The position numbers and the translations under genes are program-made. A model generated the notes under the pieces. That model worked only from the letters and a program-made list of their open reading frames with translations, was not told the origin of the DNA and did not search any database. From Eulemur rufifrons (lineage: Eukaryota; Chordata; Mammalia; Primates; Lemuridae), in NCBI RefSeq assembly GCF_041146395.1, contig NC_090989.1, positions 46,216,501 to 46,280,500 of the forward strand: a stretch of 64,000 nucleotides of DNA. The letters run 5' to 3'. Of the stretch, positions 1-42,200 are shown piece after piece; positions within the stretch are counted from its first letter, which is position 1, and every line of letters starts with the position of its first letter.

Positions 1-62
1 TGTTTTAGAGATTGTACCCCTGCAAAAATACCACTAATTGAAATACCAAATTATATATATGG

Positions 63-310
63 AAGGAGGCAGTATGGTATAATGACTTGATGCCCAGTGT
101 CTGTGTATAGGTCTTAGGTCCATTATCTTTTAGCTGTGTGATCTTTGGCGAGCTACTTGATCTCAATTAAGCCTCAGTTTTCTCATCTATAAAATGTATG
201 TGCATATGTATATTTCATAGGGTTGTTTGTGAAGCTAGAACGGAACAACTTTTGTAAAATATGGTTATTACAGTATCTGGCACATGGTATTTCCTCAGTT
301 AATAATGACT
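63..310 (+). repeat. MIR SINE
   Basis: Recognisable MIR core and tail: 'agctgtgtgatctttggc', 'cctcagttttctcatctata', 'atctggcacatggtat'. Old and diverged, inside a TBC1D23 intron. Confidence 0.75.
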
Positions 311-1115
311 TTTATTATGATGGCCTGTGCTTTGAGCAGTTAAAAGTTTTTGCTGATTCATTACACATTATTGCCTCCTTCCCATGTGACTAGTAGAATG
401 CATCTCTGTATATAAGCTGAATGGAGTAAAATTTATAATTAGTGGCTAAAAAATTAGTGAAGCCTACTGGTCCAAATGAAGATTGGGTTAGTCATCACCT
501 TGTTCACAGCAATACCATACTTTAACCAACCAAACCATGTGGAAGTAACTGTTTTTGCAATATTGCCTTTTGTTTTTATTATAACTGTAGTGGTTAAAAA
601 GTAACAATCTCCCTATGTCCAATAGGATTATACTACCAAAAATCTGATGTCTTTTGAGAGAGTCTTTTTCCATGAAGTAACTCAGTTAAGTTTTGAGGTA
701 TTACAAACATGGACACACTAAAATGAATTAACGTGAATATGATAGTATCTAACAAATCCTCTAGGCTCGAGAGATTTTCTAAGAATGCTGCTTATGTGGG
801 AGTTAGGAGATAAATCTTCTGAGTTCAAGGTCAGAGACTGAGCATGGGAAGGAGGAAGCAGCTGTGTTTCTTGAGGAGTGAGCTTAGTGTATGCATCGCA
901 TCTGGACCTGCTCCAAGGGATTGTCTTCTTTGGGCTCATGTGATTAGGTCCCTGGGTATGGGGACAGTGCCTTATAGATCAGGGTTGTGAGTGGCTACTG
1001 TGACCCTTGGCAGAGGAACCTTAAATCTCAGCAGGCTGAGATACTTCCTGAGATAATGAGTAGAAACTACAGGGTATCTATGACACAGAATGTATCTCTA
1101 GGCCTATTATAATTA

Positions 1116-1516
<401 letters not shown>

Positions 1517-1848
1517 TTAAAATGATATTCACATTCAGCTTTCCCATTTTGCTCTCATAATAACCCTTTGAAGTAGGACAGTTATTCAACAAGATTAGTA
1601 TTTGGCATCTTTTAGTATTCAGAGCACGTGGTACTCAGGGCACTTCCACAGTTTCTGAGGCCACTATTCTGAAATGTTCATCTGTGGCCATTTCAGACTT
1701 GTACCTTTGCTAAAGGATATTCCTAATTGAGTATATAAACTGTGGCGCTAACCAGAAGCCTTCCTAGGAGTTTCCTCTCATTTGGCAGAGCTTCTTCAGG
1801 ACTCTCCAGCTCTCCTTTTGGGATCCCAACCCTAACAAAATAATCTAA

Positions 1849-30486
<28,638 letters not shown>

Positions 30487-32065
30487 TATCAAAGAAAATT
30501 ATTCAAAGAGAAGTTAAAGCAACCAAGAGAAACATGGACACAGACTTCCTGACTGAATACTAACTGGAGACCTTTCATTTGGTCATGGGTGGTGCTTGAA
30601 TAGCAGGTCTAAGAAAGTGTAAATTATTATAATCAATCTCTGGACAGTTAAACTTTTAAAAAAATTTTCTTTTGCATTTTCAGTTTTATAAAATGATTTA
30701 TTACAAAAGTCAGTTACTAAATAACTTTGAAGTGACTGACCCTGTGCCCTTATGGACACTAAGTAAGGGTACAGAATGCAGTTCTGTTTTGAAGAGCTGT
30801 TTTAAGGGAACATGTATCACTTTCAGTTTAAAACTAGCCATACACATATGTATTTGCAATGTCTTCACTGAAAATTAGAGATAGAATTAGTTGAAGAGAC
30901 TTCCTTAATTGCTACATTTAGTTTTACCCACTGAGCAGTATCAGAAAGTAAAAACATGGTTTAATAATTAGCTCACTGTTTCTGTTCCTCTTAAAAGAGT
31001 GAAGTCTTTTTAATGAAATGGATAAAGATTCCTGCCAACTCAAAATACAGTCCAGCTAGCGAAATGTGGAAGCAGCAGTTTCTAAATCGCCTTTGCTCCA
31101 TTAGCTAATTATTTGGACACTAAGTGCTTCAGAAATACTAAACTTTATACTAATGGTTTCTAAGGAGCAGTTAAAAGCATTATAGTAAGTAGGTAGGCAT
31201 GTTAAGATGAAAAAATTAACATTTTGGGGACAGAATTGTATCTGTAAAAATGTCACTGGTCTTTATTACAAGTGCATAGACTGGTTTGATTTATATTTCA
31301 AAACAAGTGTTAAGCATATATTGGCTTATTCTCATTGAGATTATGGTCTATGACCAGACTAATACCCACTTAAATAAAAGCCAAATAGAGAGCTATATGA
31401 ACTATACCTGTTTTTATCATCACTTTCAGAAATTTCTTTCTCTTCTTCAGGTTTTGTCTTCTCATTAAAGTTCCAGTAGTTTGAAACTATTTTTTATTCT
31501 CTTAACGTGACAAAACTGAAAATTGTTCTGCTTTATTGTGCAGCTTTCTCAATTTAATTTATAATGGTCCATATTAGACAATTTGGTGAGAGAAATCCAG
31601 GAAAACATTTGGGGCTATGGAATGATTTTTTTTTTGCAAAATTGATTTGGGAAGTAGCAAATACAGTCTGCCATATCCTAAAAAGTAATGGATTATCTCT
31701 AAGGGTTTGATAAGAGAAATATTTAGATGTACCCTGTTAACAGCTGGTTATTTTGATTTACTTCATGGAAATCAAGTGAATAAAAGGCAACATAATTCAA
31801 GAAGTTTTATAGTATTTAATAAAAACAGTTTGAGTGGTTGAAGACATTTGCATGAAATTGCACCTGGTCCAATACTTGATATAACTCTCCTCTAAAATTG
31901 TTGTATTGCATTTTTTCCTCTTTTTGGCACTCCTTTAGAAATGTCCTGAAGTCTCAGTTTTTGCCCATTTCAGCCTTGGGAGGTTTTTCATAATATTAAT
32001 GTAAAGATGTTTGTGTTACTGTTTATAAATTACAATTGTAAATAAATCAGTACAGTTTGCTCAAA
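30487..32065 (+). other. TBC1D23: TBC1D23 3' UTR with poly(A) signal
   Basis: AT-rich, repeat-free stretch after the stop codon. AATAAA at 32041-32046 is the likely distal poly(A) signal, with cleavage expected about 15-25 bases on and a TG/T-rich region (GTTCTTAAAGGCAGTGTCTC) following. An earlier AATAAA at 31373-31378 could give a shorter form. The exact end is an estimate. Confidence 0.7.
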
Positions 32066-32264
32066 ACTTTGTTCTTAAAGGCAGTGTCTCTCTGTCATTC
32101 TTTCCCTATTTGTAAATCTCTTGATGCCACAAAATTAGAAAATTTGATGGCTATTCTTTTAGTAGAATTTAAATGCTCATATTTCAGGTGTGTATTTCTG
32201 TTCAGCTAGATGGGGAGGGGTAAAGAGGTAGTTTAAACTAGTTTAAATCTAATGACACTAAATT

Positions 32265-32400
32265 CCACATGTAGTAAATTACTTAATACTGTGAACTACT
32301 TAACCTCTGTGAACTTCAATTTCCTCATCTGAAATAACACTACAGTTATAAAATTATTCTTGACTATTATATGAAAATACATTTCATTGAATGTATTAAG
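32265..32400 (+). repeat. MIR SINE fragment
   Basis: 'acttaacctctgtgaacttc' and 'aatttcctcatctgaaataa' are MIR core words. Lies just downstream of TBC1D23. Confidence 0.55.
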
Positions 32401-32929
32401 CACTTCAGTAGCTCATCCTCTCTTTACTGGCATACTGACCACAGAACTGGGATTCACTCTGGGGTATCCACTTCTCATGGACTCTAAAGGATTGTAGAGC
32501 TTGTAACATTATAAAGTTGTTATTTTCTTTGTTTTAAACATGAGAAAACCAAGGCTCAAAGAAACTGAATGAGTGAAGAGCAAAAGTATCCCCTCTTCTC
32601 TCCACACTCCCTGGGAATTATTTTTGCCTATTAAGGTATAAAATTTTCTATATAGGATTGATACCACTTGCCCACCACTAATAAAACATGCTTTCTGGTA
32701 GGGATGATAAATTTGTACTGATACATGTAACCATTTTTGCCACTGATATGTTTCCCGTAGGACCTTTAACTCCTTAGCATGATATTCTAACATATTAAAT
32801 CAACTAGCCATAAATTGGAAGTTCTAGTTAAAACCGACAGTTTGATATGGGGGATATCCAATTCTATAGGTTGAATGAATAATAAAACTAATAATTTTAT
32901 AATTAACAACTTGAACTTTAAAAAAATAA

Positions 32930-33550
32930 CGTCTCCATTGAGATACGATTCACATGCTGTAGACCTTTTATTAATAAAAGTCTATAATTCAGTGGTTTTT
33001 AGTATATTCACAGTGTTGCACAACCTTCACCACAATTTAATTCTAGAACATTTCATCACCTCAAAAAAAAAAAAACAACAAACCCCAACTATTTCCATTA
33101 GCAATCACTTTCCCTCTTCCCTCCAGCCCTTGGCAATCACTGATCTACTTTCTATCTCTATGGATTTGCCTATTCTGGACATTTTATTATGAAAGGAATC
33201 ATACAGTGTTTTTGTCTGGCTTCTTTCACTTAGCATAATATTTTTAAGCTTCACTTGTATATGTATCCAAATTTCTTTTTTATGGCTGAAATAATATTTC
33301 ATTGTATGGATATATCACATTCATTCATCAGTTGGTGAACATTTGGATTGCTTCCACTTTTTGGCTATTATTAATAATGCTCAGTGATCATTTGTGTACA
33401 AGTTTTTGTGTTGACATGTTTTCAGTTTTCTGGGATGTCTACATAGAAGTGGAATTACTAGATCTTTGTTTATCTTTTTGAGGAACTTCCAAATGGTTTT
33501 CCAAAAGGGCTTTACCATTTTACATCCCACTGGCAATGTGTGAGAATCTC
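32930..33550 (-). repeat. Old L1M 3' region, minus orientation
   Basis: 'aattcagtggtttttagtat', 'cacaaccttcaccacaattt', 'cattcatcagttggtgaaca' and 'tttgaggaacttccaaatgg' are the standard reverse L1M 3' words in order. Confidence 0.8.
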
Positions 33551-33574
33551 TACTTCCATAAAATATCCAAAACA

Positions 33575-34560
33575 ATTTTGAGAAATTAGAACAAAATCAG
33601 AGGACTCACACTACCCAATTTGTGACTTACATAAAGCTACAATAATCAAGACAGTGAGATATTGGCAAAAGGACAGACACAAATCAATGCACAAAATACA
33701 GAGTTCAAAAATAAACCCACAGAAATAATGGGCAATTGGTTTTTGGCAAAGTTTCAAAGGCAATTCAATTGAGAAAGGATAGTGTTTTCAACATACAGGG
33801 TTGGAACAATTGGATACCCATATGAATGAAGAAATGAACCTCAATCTGTAACTCATATCTTACATAAAAATTAACTCAAAATGGATCTTATAGCTAAATG
33901 TAAAATATAAACCTATAAAACTAATAGAAGAAAAACATAGAAAAATTTTATGATCTTAGGTTTAGGCCATAGTTCTTAGATATGACGCTAAAACATAATC
34001 CATAAAAGATTTTTTAAAATAAATTTCACTATCAAAATTAAAAAATTTTGCCCTGCAAAAGACACTGTTAATAGAATGAAAAGGCAAGCTACATACTGGG
34101 AAAAAATACTGTACTTGCAAAATATATCAAACAAAGGATTTGTGTTCAGAATACACAAAGACCTTCAATACAACAATAAGAAACAATTTAAAAATGGGCA
34201 AGACTTGAAGCATTTCTACAAAATAAGATGTATGGATTGTAAATAGGCACATAAGAAGATGCTCAATATCATTAGCTATTAGGGAAATACAAATCAAAAC
34301 CACAGTGAGATACTACTACACACCTATTAGAGTGTCTAAAATTCAACAAACAAAAGCGGACACTACCAAGTGCTGGTGAAGGTATGGAGGAAAAAGAGCA
34401 CTAACACATTGCTGGTGGGAATATAAAATGGTACAACCACTCTAGACAACAGTTTGGCAGTTTCTTATAAACAAACATACATTTACCATACAACCCAACA
34501 TTCCCTCTCCTATCCATTTACCCTAGAGAAATGAAAACTTTTAAAACTTTTACAGTTTAA
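33575..34560 (+). repeat. Old L1 ORF2 3' part, + orientation (decayed)
   Basis: 'aaatcagaggactcacacta', 'gacagacacaaatcaatgc', 'aaaagacactgttaatagaa', 'gggaaatacaaatcaaaacc' and 'ttgctggtgggaatataaaa' follow L1 ORF2 C-terminal order. Many stops; not coding. Opposite orientation to the preceding fragment, so either a separate insertion or a 5' inversion. Confidence 0.82.
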
Positions 34561-34569
34561 AACTTGTAT

Positions 34570-34906
34570 AGGCTCACACATCTAATCCCAGCACTTTGGG
34601 AGGCTGAGGCGGGAGGATGGCTTGAGTCCAGGAGTTTGAGACCAGCCTGGGCAACATAGCGGGACTCCTGTCTCTACAAAACATTTAAAAAATTAGCTGT
34701 CGGGGGAGGGGTATTTTAAAATGTATAAAAAAAAAAAAAATTAGCTGTGCAGTGGTGGTGCACCGCCTGTAATCCTAGCTACTCAAGAGGCGGAGGCGGG
34801 AAGATTGCTTGAGCCCGGAGTTCAAGGTTATGATGAGCTATGACGGTGCCATTGTACTCCAGCCTGGGCAATAGAGAAAGACCCTATCTCAAAAAACAAA
34901 ACAAAT
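34570..34906 (+). mobile_element. Alu SINE, + orientation, with internal linker duplication
   Basis: 'ggctcacacatctaatccca' to 'gtactccagcctgggcaata' plus A-rich tail. The linker has an extra block between two copies of AAAAATTAGCTGT (near 34687 and 34734). Confidence 0.88.
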
Positions 34907-35009
34907 TTATAAATTTTAAAAATAGTACAATTAACAGCTATGTGTCCTCCTATGTTTAATATTTTGCCATACTTGCTTTATATAAACATTTTCTTTCTTT
35001 CTTCCTTTT

Positions 35010-35434
35010 TTAGAGATGGGGGTCTTGCTATATTGTCCAGGTTGGCCCTGAACGCCTGGGCTCAAGTGATCCTCCCACTTCAGCCTTCCAAGAACTTATT
35101 TCCTTTTTGCTGACCATTTTCAAGTGTTAAACATTCTGACACTTCAACCCTAAATACCTATTCATGTACTTCCTAAGAGTAAACACATTGTCTAATATCA
35201 TATACACAAGATAATTCAAAAAAAGCATTAAGTATCAGTATATATTTAAATTTTCCTAATTGTCCCCAATATTCATTCGTTTATTATTCGTTTAGAGACA
35301 GAGTCTCGCTCTATCTCCCAGGCTGGAGTGCAGTGGCACGATCACTGTAACCTCGAACTCCTGCGCTCAAGTAATCTTCCCACCTCAGCCTCTCAAAGTG
35401 ATGGGATTACAGGCGTGAGCCACCGCACCCAGCC
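35010..35434 (-). mobile_element. Alu-monomer fragments flanking an L1 3' UTR piece
   Basis: 35010-35093 is an Alu arm fragment ('gagatgggggtcttgctata'); 35120-35270 resembles the L1M 3' UTR seen at 26940; 35285-35434 is a single free left-type Alu monomer ('gagacagagtctcgctctat' to 'gagccaccgcacccagcc'). Confidence 0.7.
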
Positions 35435-35699
35435 TATAGCATTCCTTTAAAAACCAGGACTCGTTTCAAGATAATCTAAACTATTCCGGAGCATTCAAAA
35501 AGATAGCAAGTTTTAAAATTCATTTAATTATTTTTGATCCACAAATCTGACACGGCACAAAAACACAAAAATGAAAAAGCAAACTAATACATATAAATGC
35601 AAAAATCCTAAAATAGCATATTAGCAAGCAGATTGCAGTGTATTGAGAACTGACTCGTTGCTGAGGACATTGTGTTTGAACCCCCAGAATCTCTTTTCC

Positions 35700-36236
35700 G
35701 CTGCGCTTTACGAAGCAGCCTTGTAGTCAGATCCCACCGACGTCCTGCGTGCCTAAACCAACCAGGGTCATTTCGTCCCCCTCACGGCGACTTGCTCAAA
35801 CGGCTGCAGCCAATCAGCCTACGCTGGCCGCACAGGTGACGCAACCAGCTCGAAGTTCAGTCCTTTTACTGAGACTCGGCAAACGCTGCAAATCAGGGCT
35901 TTTTCCACTCTGGAGAGTCCGGTTGTTAAACATTTACCAGCACACCATCTCGACTCAGGTCCCTCCCTCTTTGCCCCTTTACCTATGGAGGCTTTCTTTT
36001 CTTCCGGACTGTGTCGTAACTAACGAGTTCTTGTCCGTCTATCCTAGACAAGCAGCCGGCGGCTAACAGGCTCTTGGGGAACGCGGGAGCGCAGACACCT
36101 CCCCTCGCGGCGGCGGGCGGGGGCGGGGCCTCCACGCCTGGCCCCGCCCCTCGTCGCGCCGTCGCGGCCCCACCCCTCGCAGCGCACCCGCCGTCCGCTG
36201 CTTCTCGCGCTGCGCATGGTGCTTCCCGGGAGAGCC
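35700..36236 (+). promoter_or_regulatory. NIT2: NIT2 CpG-island promoter and 5' UTR
   Basis: CpG density rises sharply from about 35,700 and is highest at 36,050-36,450. Visible elements: an NF-Y type CCAAT box (GCAGCCAATCAGC) with CCAAT at 35810-35814, an ETS-type CTTCCGG at 36001-36007 (reverse CCGGAAG), GC boxes near 36119-36129 (GGGGCGGGG) and 36141-36150 (GCCCCGCCCC), and an NRF1-like TGCGCATG at 36211-36218 overlapping the upstream ATG. No TATA box was seen, as usual for a broad-start housekeeping promoter. The transcription start is probably between 36,130 and 36,210; this is inferred from the GC boxes and the ATG. The island continues into intron 1 to about 36,500. Confidence 0.8.
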
Positions 36237-36243
36237 ATGGCCA
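36237..36243 (+). CDS. NIT2: NIT2 exon 1 coding part (Met-Ala and first base of Thr3)
   Basis: ATG GCC A|gtaagt. The start has G at -3 and G at +4, a strong context. An in-frame ATG at 36216 would add MVLPGRA but has C at -3. Human NIT2 begins MTSFRLAL; here MATFRLAL. Confidence 0.88.
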
Positions 36244-39200
36244 GTAAGTGGCGCGGCCCGACGCGGCGGCCTCAGCCGGGGCCGGAGGGGAGGCGTTGGG
36301 GCGGCACTGGTGGAGCATCGGCCGGCTCACCCTCAAGCTCCGGGTCCCCGCCGCGCTCGCGGGCTTCCCTGACGCGGGCGTGCACGGGGCTCGGGCTTCG
36401 CGGGGCGGCGGCGGCGGCAGAGGGTGGCCCGGCGCGCTCCCGGGCATCCCAGGCGCCCTGCGCCCCTGCGTCTGCCCGTACGGAGGCTGCCTGACTGGCG
36501 GTTCTCCGTGGCGTGTGGTGTGGAGCTGAGTCCCTTGAGTGTTTTCAAGTTCCGTGACCTCCCCCAGCGCCACGCCACACAAGGGTGGCCAGGTGGCGCT
36601 CCCTCTCTATCTCACTTTACAGGCCGCGTTTGACTTGGATTGTTGCCGCTCACCTTGTTCTGCGGCTTTCCCCCAGCAAGTCTCCTGCTTCCTCGTCTAT
36701 AAATGGTGTTAATGCTGCCTCATAGAAGTTTATGTGTGTAGAGGACCTGTCACATTCTTTTAAATGTTATTCCCATGTTGGTCCCTTCAAAGTTAATTTT
36801 TTCCTCTTAGTAAGTAAGGCCTCAGTTGTTAGATTATGATGAATATTAGGGCAGCCTTAAAAGTCATTGTATCTTCACTTTACAGAGGAGGAGATGAAGT
36901 GACTTGTGTCTCACCCTCAGCATCGAGGAGCTCCCCAATGGTGGGATTCCTCTGCTTTAGCACCTCAGTGGAGGGGGTGATTTGCAGAATGACAGGCAGT
37001 CCCCAGCCTGGTTCAGGACCCCTACCCTTGTGGGTGGGATGGGGACTAGAAGAAGCCATGATTATAGCCATGAGCTTTATCTTTCTCTCCCTCAGAAGCA
37101 GAGACAAAGCCCAGCTTCTGAGTTACCGGGGAGATCTTTAGTGAGCTTGTGTGCTGTTCTAGTGTCAGCTCAGAGTAACTTTTGCCCTACAGTAATCCCG
37201 GCTTTCATTTCCTGTTTTAGTTTCCCTTGTTTTCCTCCAGCTTTTGAAACTGTTTAACAAGCTGCATTTAGGGTTAAATTTAGCCCTTCTCTCTGTTTAG
37301 GATAGACCAAGCAGTGGGACATCTGAATTTCCTACTTTTGGACCTCACCCTGAGCCAAAGGCCAGAGGTGGCGTAGGGGAGTTAGGGCAGGCTATTATTA
37401 CTAGCAATTCCTGATGTTTTGCAGAGCTCCATAGGTTACAATGTGCTTTGGAGCCTTTACTGTAGCCTCCCATTGGACTATGAGCAGGAACTATGTATCA
37501 GTCTGGGTCCAGGCAATACATGGAAAGTATACTAGTAACTTGAACAAGGAAATTTTATGTAAAGAATTATTAGCCATTGAAAGGTAATTACTATGAGAGC
37601 TAAAAGAGAGCTCTAAGGAACATAGGAAAAGCAAAGAAAGTATATAACTACTATCTCAAGGAAGGAATAAGCTTAGAAAAGACCCTGCTCTCCTTGCTCC
37701 AAGGCTGGTTGTTGGCAGGGCATACTTTGTGGGGCCCAGTCCCCTTGTTCAGATAGCAGGAAAAAAGTGCTGTTAGCTTTTCTTTCTGCAGTGTCTCTCT
37801 CAACCTCTCATGGTGTTATTTTCTATTTAATGTTGTGCTCCTTTGGGCACAGGAATATTTATGGGATGAGTACAGCTGCTTGGGACCCTTGCCCTGTGAC
37901 CATGCACATGTGCAGCCCAGCGACTACTGGGTTGGACCCATGTGCCTGCCGTGTCCCATCTGGTGGTGGGGAAGTTGAGACAAGCCTCCCCTTCCCGTGA
38001 GCCTACTGCCCCAATTTGCAGTGAATTAGCAACTTCCAAGGGATTGTACTTTCTGTGCTGGGACATGCTCAGGATCTGGATTGGGGGTAGGCAGGAGGCA
38101 CAAAATTAAATATTAAGGGATAGGACCATATTCATACCCTGTCTTCTTACTTCAAGCCATGTTCCCATTTCATTCCCCACAGGACATAGTAAGAAGCTGA
38201 TTGACTTCAGATTCTTGTGCCTGGTACGGGGCTTTGCCCATGGATGTTGCTTTGTCTCGAGATTTCTCAACTTCAGCACTGTTAATATTTTGGGCAGAAT
38301 AATTCTTTGTTGTGGGTGGCTGTCCTGTGAATTATAGGGTGTGTAGCAGCATTCTTGGCCTCTATCCATTGGATGCCGGTGGTGCCCCATCAGTTGTAGC
38401 AATCAAAAATATCTCCAGACATTGTCAGATATCCCCCAGGGGACAAAATTGCCTTCTATTTCAGAACCGTGGCTCTATCTGAATTTAGCAGTCACATCTG
38501 ACAACTGTTTTCTTTTGTCTGTGTCTTCAGCTTTCCGCTTGGCCCTCATCCAGCTTCGAGTTTCTTCCATCAAATCAGACAATGTCACTCGAGCCTGTAG
38601 CCTTGTCCGGGAGGCAGCAGCGCAAGGAGCCAAAATAGTTTCTCTGCCGGTCAGTATGGAGGCAGCCATCCTGTTCCAGACTCTGTAGACCCAGCAGAAT
38701 AGTGGTTGCTAGCTCTGGTTGCCGTCTTGTATCCCGGGGGTCCAGCAGTGTCCTTTGGAGCCCCAAGCTTGTCCTGCGTTTGACTAGAAGGTGACCTTAG
38801 CAAGGGTCTTTGTGAGATAGGATGTGCCAGCATGGTTACAGGTCTGTAACTTTAGGATCATCTACTCTGTTCAGATGAGGAAATCAAAATCCTGGTATGT
38901 TGAGGCAATTACTAAAATTAAAATACTCAGTGTTTGGATACGTACTTTGTTTCTTATATAATTAAGTTTTTGTAGGACTAGAATATGTTGGTTTTAGCAC
39001 TAAGCCTTCAACCTTTTTTTTTTTTAAAATGACTGAAAACTGTTTAGAAACATTTTGGAAGCCTGTGATGTCTTTTTAAAAATTTTATTATTTTTTATTT
39101 TGATAGACTTAGGGGTACAAGTGATTTTTAGTTAAATAGATTGTCTAGTGGCCTGTGGCATCTTAAAGCCAGTATGACTCTGCATCTCTTTGGTAGGTGT

Positions 39201-42200
39201 TTTCTTTAACAGCAGAACCAGTTGAAAGTCATACTACATTTGTTTGTCGGCAAGTACAGGATTGGCCCCAGAGAGGGGTCCCCAGATGTCAGGACATACA
39301 TCTCCTGGCATCTTCTCTACAGGCCTTTTGGGAATCAGTGGGTGGATCAATTCTCGATAGCTCCTCTCCCGTACCCAGCTGAGAGGAGGAGGCAGCCTTT
39401 TACAATCCTGGCTAAATTGGCTGGAGAATTTGCAGTGTCACACTGTGTTTTACTCAGGCTCCAGCCCATCACAAAAGTGGCCAGTGAACAGGTATCTTTA
39501 ACAAGGGAGCTCGAGATCTTAATGTTAATCCAGTCTTCCTTATGGTGCTAGTCATGGGACTCACTTGTACCTGTTACCTAATCATGGTCTCTTATTGGTT
39601 AATGTTCCAGAGGGTAAGAGTACAAACTCCAGGAGTGAAAGCACTTGAATTCTGCATGTGCCACTTCACTGACTGACATGCGTCTTGTATAAGCTGGCAA
39701 TCTTTGGGCTTGAGGTTCCTAGCACAGTGCCTGGTACCTAGGCGAGCTCATTAAATGCAAAATGAATGCATTAGAGTTGAAGTGTAATATTTTTTGCCTT
39801 TTGTTTTCTAACATGTCACAGAGCTGTTAAAGACATACAGTATCCTATGTGGATGAGAGACTTCATAGGATCACAATGATAGTGCTGGAAGGGAACTTAG
39901 AAACAGCTTATTGTATAGATGAGGAAACCACTTCTGTGGCTTTCAAAGCTTTTGTATTGTTTTTATACACAGGTTTTATTGCTTTACATAGTAATATAAT
40001 TTTGAGCTTATGGATTCATCCTAACACCCAAAGTCATGTGAGTGAGCCTGATTTGCAGTGGGGCCTGGGCGCCCAAGGTTGGGAACTTGTCGTTCTCCTA
40101 CAGGCTCAAGGCAAAGGCAGTCTAGCTTCTGCCAGGGTGACCAGGACCTGGTAAAACTCATACAATTTGTCTCTTCTGTCCCCTCCTGTGCTAGCTGCCT
40201 AGTCTTGCCTGTGGCCACAGGCTCTTCAGCCCTGTGCTGTCAGTGTTTTCCTTATTAGTTGTGTTTTACCCCTTCAAGTGAGAGCAGAGATAGACACAGC
40301 AGCTTTGTCCTCTTAGAGGAGAACTTTAAAATGGGTTGGGTGTTGTGGTGTTTTTTTTTTTCCCCTTTTTCTCTGCCAACATTATTCTAGGAATGCTTTA
40401 ATTCTCCATATGGCACGAAATATTTTCCTGAATATGCAGAGAAAATTCCTGGTGAATCCACACAGAAGCTTTCTGAAGTAGCAAAGGAATGCAGCATTTA
40501 TCTCATTGGAGGTAACTTCCTACCACCTGCAGGGAATAATGGCCTGAACATTAAAAACGTCTGAATGAGCTGGTCATGGTCGTGCACACCTGTAGTCCTA
40601 GCTACTCGGGAGGTTAAAGTGGGAGGATAGGTTGGGACTAGGAGTTTGATCCCAGTTGAGGAAACATAGTGAGACCCTGTTTCCAAAAACAAACAAACAA
40701 AAAACATCTGAATGATTTATGTTGTTACATTTAAAGTGTGGAACACAATTCAGCAATTGAAAAGAATGAGGTAGATCTATATGTAGTACTGTGGAAAGAT
40801 TTTCAAGACATACTATTTCATGGAAAAAAACAAAATTCAACATCATATAAACAAAGTATTCTCATTCAGATCAATCCCCCACACAAGAAGACTATATGTT
40901 TTTATATGTAGGTATGTATGTAAAAGCAGAGTAAATATTACATACAACTAACTGATAATGAGCATTTTCTCTGGAGAACAAGTGGAAGTACAGGAGCAGG
41001 TAGAAATGTGGAAGGAGAAATCAGACCCATGTGTCTTTTATTATACTGATATAGAATTGAGGAAACTTTTTTTCATAGAGGCCACTTTCATAAAGGTAGC
41101 TTTATTTGTATGGTTTTGGGGTAAATTTTAAAATGTTCTATTCACTTAAATAAAAAATAAGCACGGCAAAACTCAGTTCAATAAACACAGCAAATAAAAT
41201 AATTTCTACATTATGATATGTTAAGGATTAGAAATGAATAAGAGGTGGGGAAATGAAGACAAAGCAAGAAGCATAGAGACGGAACTGCTTTCAGCAATGG
41301 AGAGACTTGTGACTTCATACTCTTATCTCGAAGCCTTTTGAGATGTTGTTTTGTTGCAGGACCTGGCGAATTTAAGTTGAGCAATAGGAAATTCTTCGTT
41401 TTGCTCTAATGCTACAGATTAAGTGTTACTCAAGATCATGGCTGAATTTCAGGAACATTTTGGTTATTTTTTAAACTTGTCTTTGGCATCTGACCTAATT
41501 ATATTTTGTCTACACTCTGGAGTTTATCTCTGGAAGATCCTAGTCAAGAAGAAAAAAAAACATGATTACAAAACCCTTAGAAGACAGTAAACTTTATTGT
41601 TGGACCCAAGTGACAAATTTATCAGGCCTTGACTGTTATTACAAAAGAATTGCTCTATTCTTTTTAAGATTCTTTTTCTTAATGTTTTGTATGCCTGTAT
41701 ATTTCTTCTCTTAATAAAAGGTTCCATCCCTGAAGAGGATGCTGGGAAATTTTATAACACCTGTGCTGTGTTTGGGCCTGATGGAACTTTACTAGTAAAG
41801 TACAGAAAGGTAAGTGGGGAATGTGGCATCTTAAGAATTTGCTATGAAGTCCCCTAGTCCCTTTAATTACATTGTGTACACGTCAGGCTTTTGACTGCTT
41901 GGCAAAGGTGGCTATTCTTGGCCATTTCCATATTTCTATACAATGTAGACTCAACCTGTCAATTTCTGCAAAAGAACAACTTATAGAAATCTTCATTAGG
42001 ATTTCAGTGAATATATAAAGACCAATTTAGGAAGAGTTGACATCTTTGCAGTATTAAATGCATATACATTTAGTATTGTTAAGTCTTCCTCATAGGAATA
42101 ACGCGCAGAGTGGCCGTGTCCGCCAGGGACAGCAGCAGCTCTCAGAGGATATTTCTCAGTTACTTGAAACTTTTTTTGTTCAGCCATTAAAGAAGAAACT

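Noticed and set aside
36216..36529. Plus frames reading through NIT2 exon 1 into intron 1
   Set aside because: The donor A|gtaagt at 36244 and exact continuation in exon 2 show that these frames are intronic.
35983..36582. 199-codon minus frame across the NIT2 CpG island
   Set aside because: Pro/Arg/Ala-rich, explained by GC composition; several competing frames on both strands in the same place; no poly(A) signal or splice evidence for a minus-strand gene.
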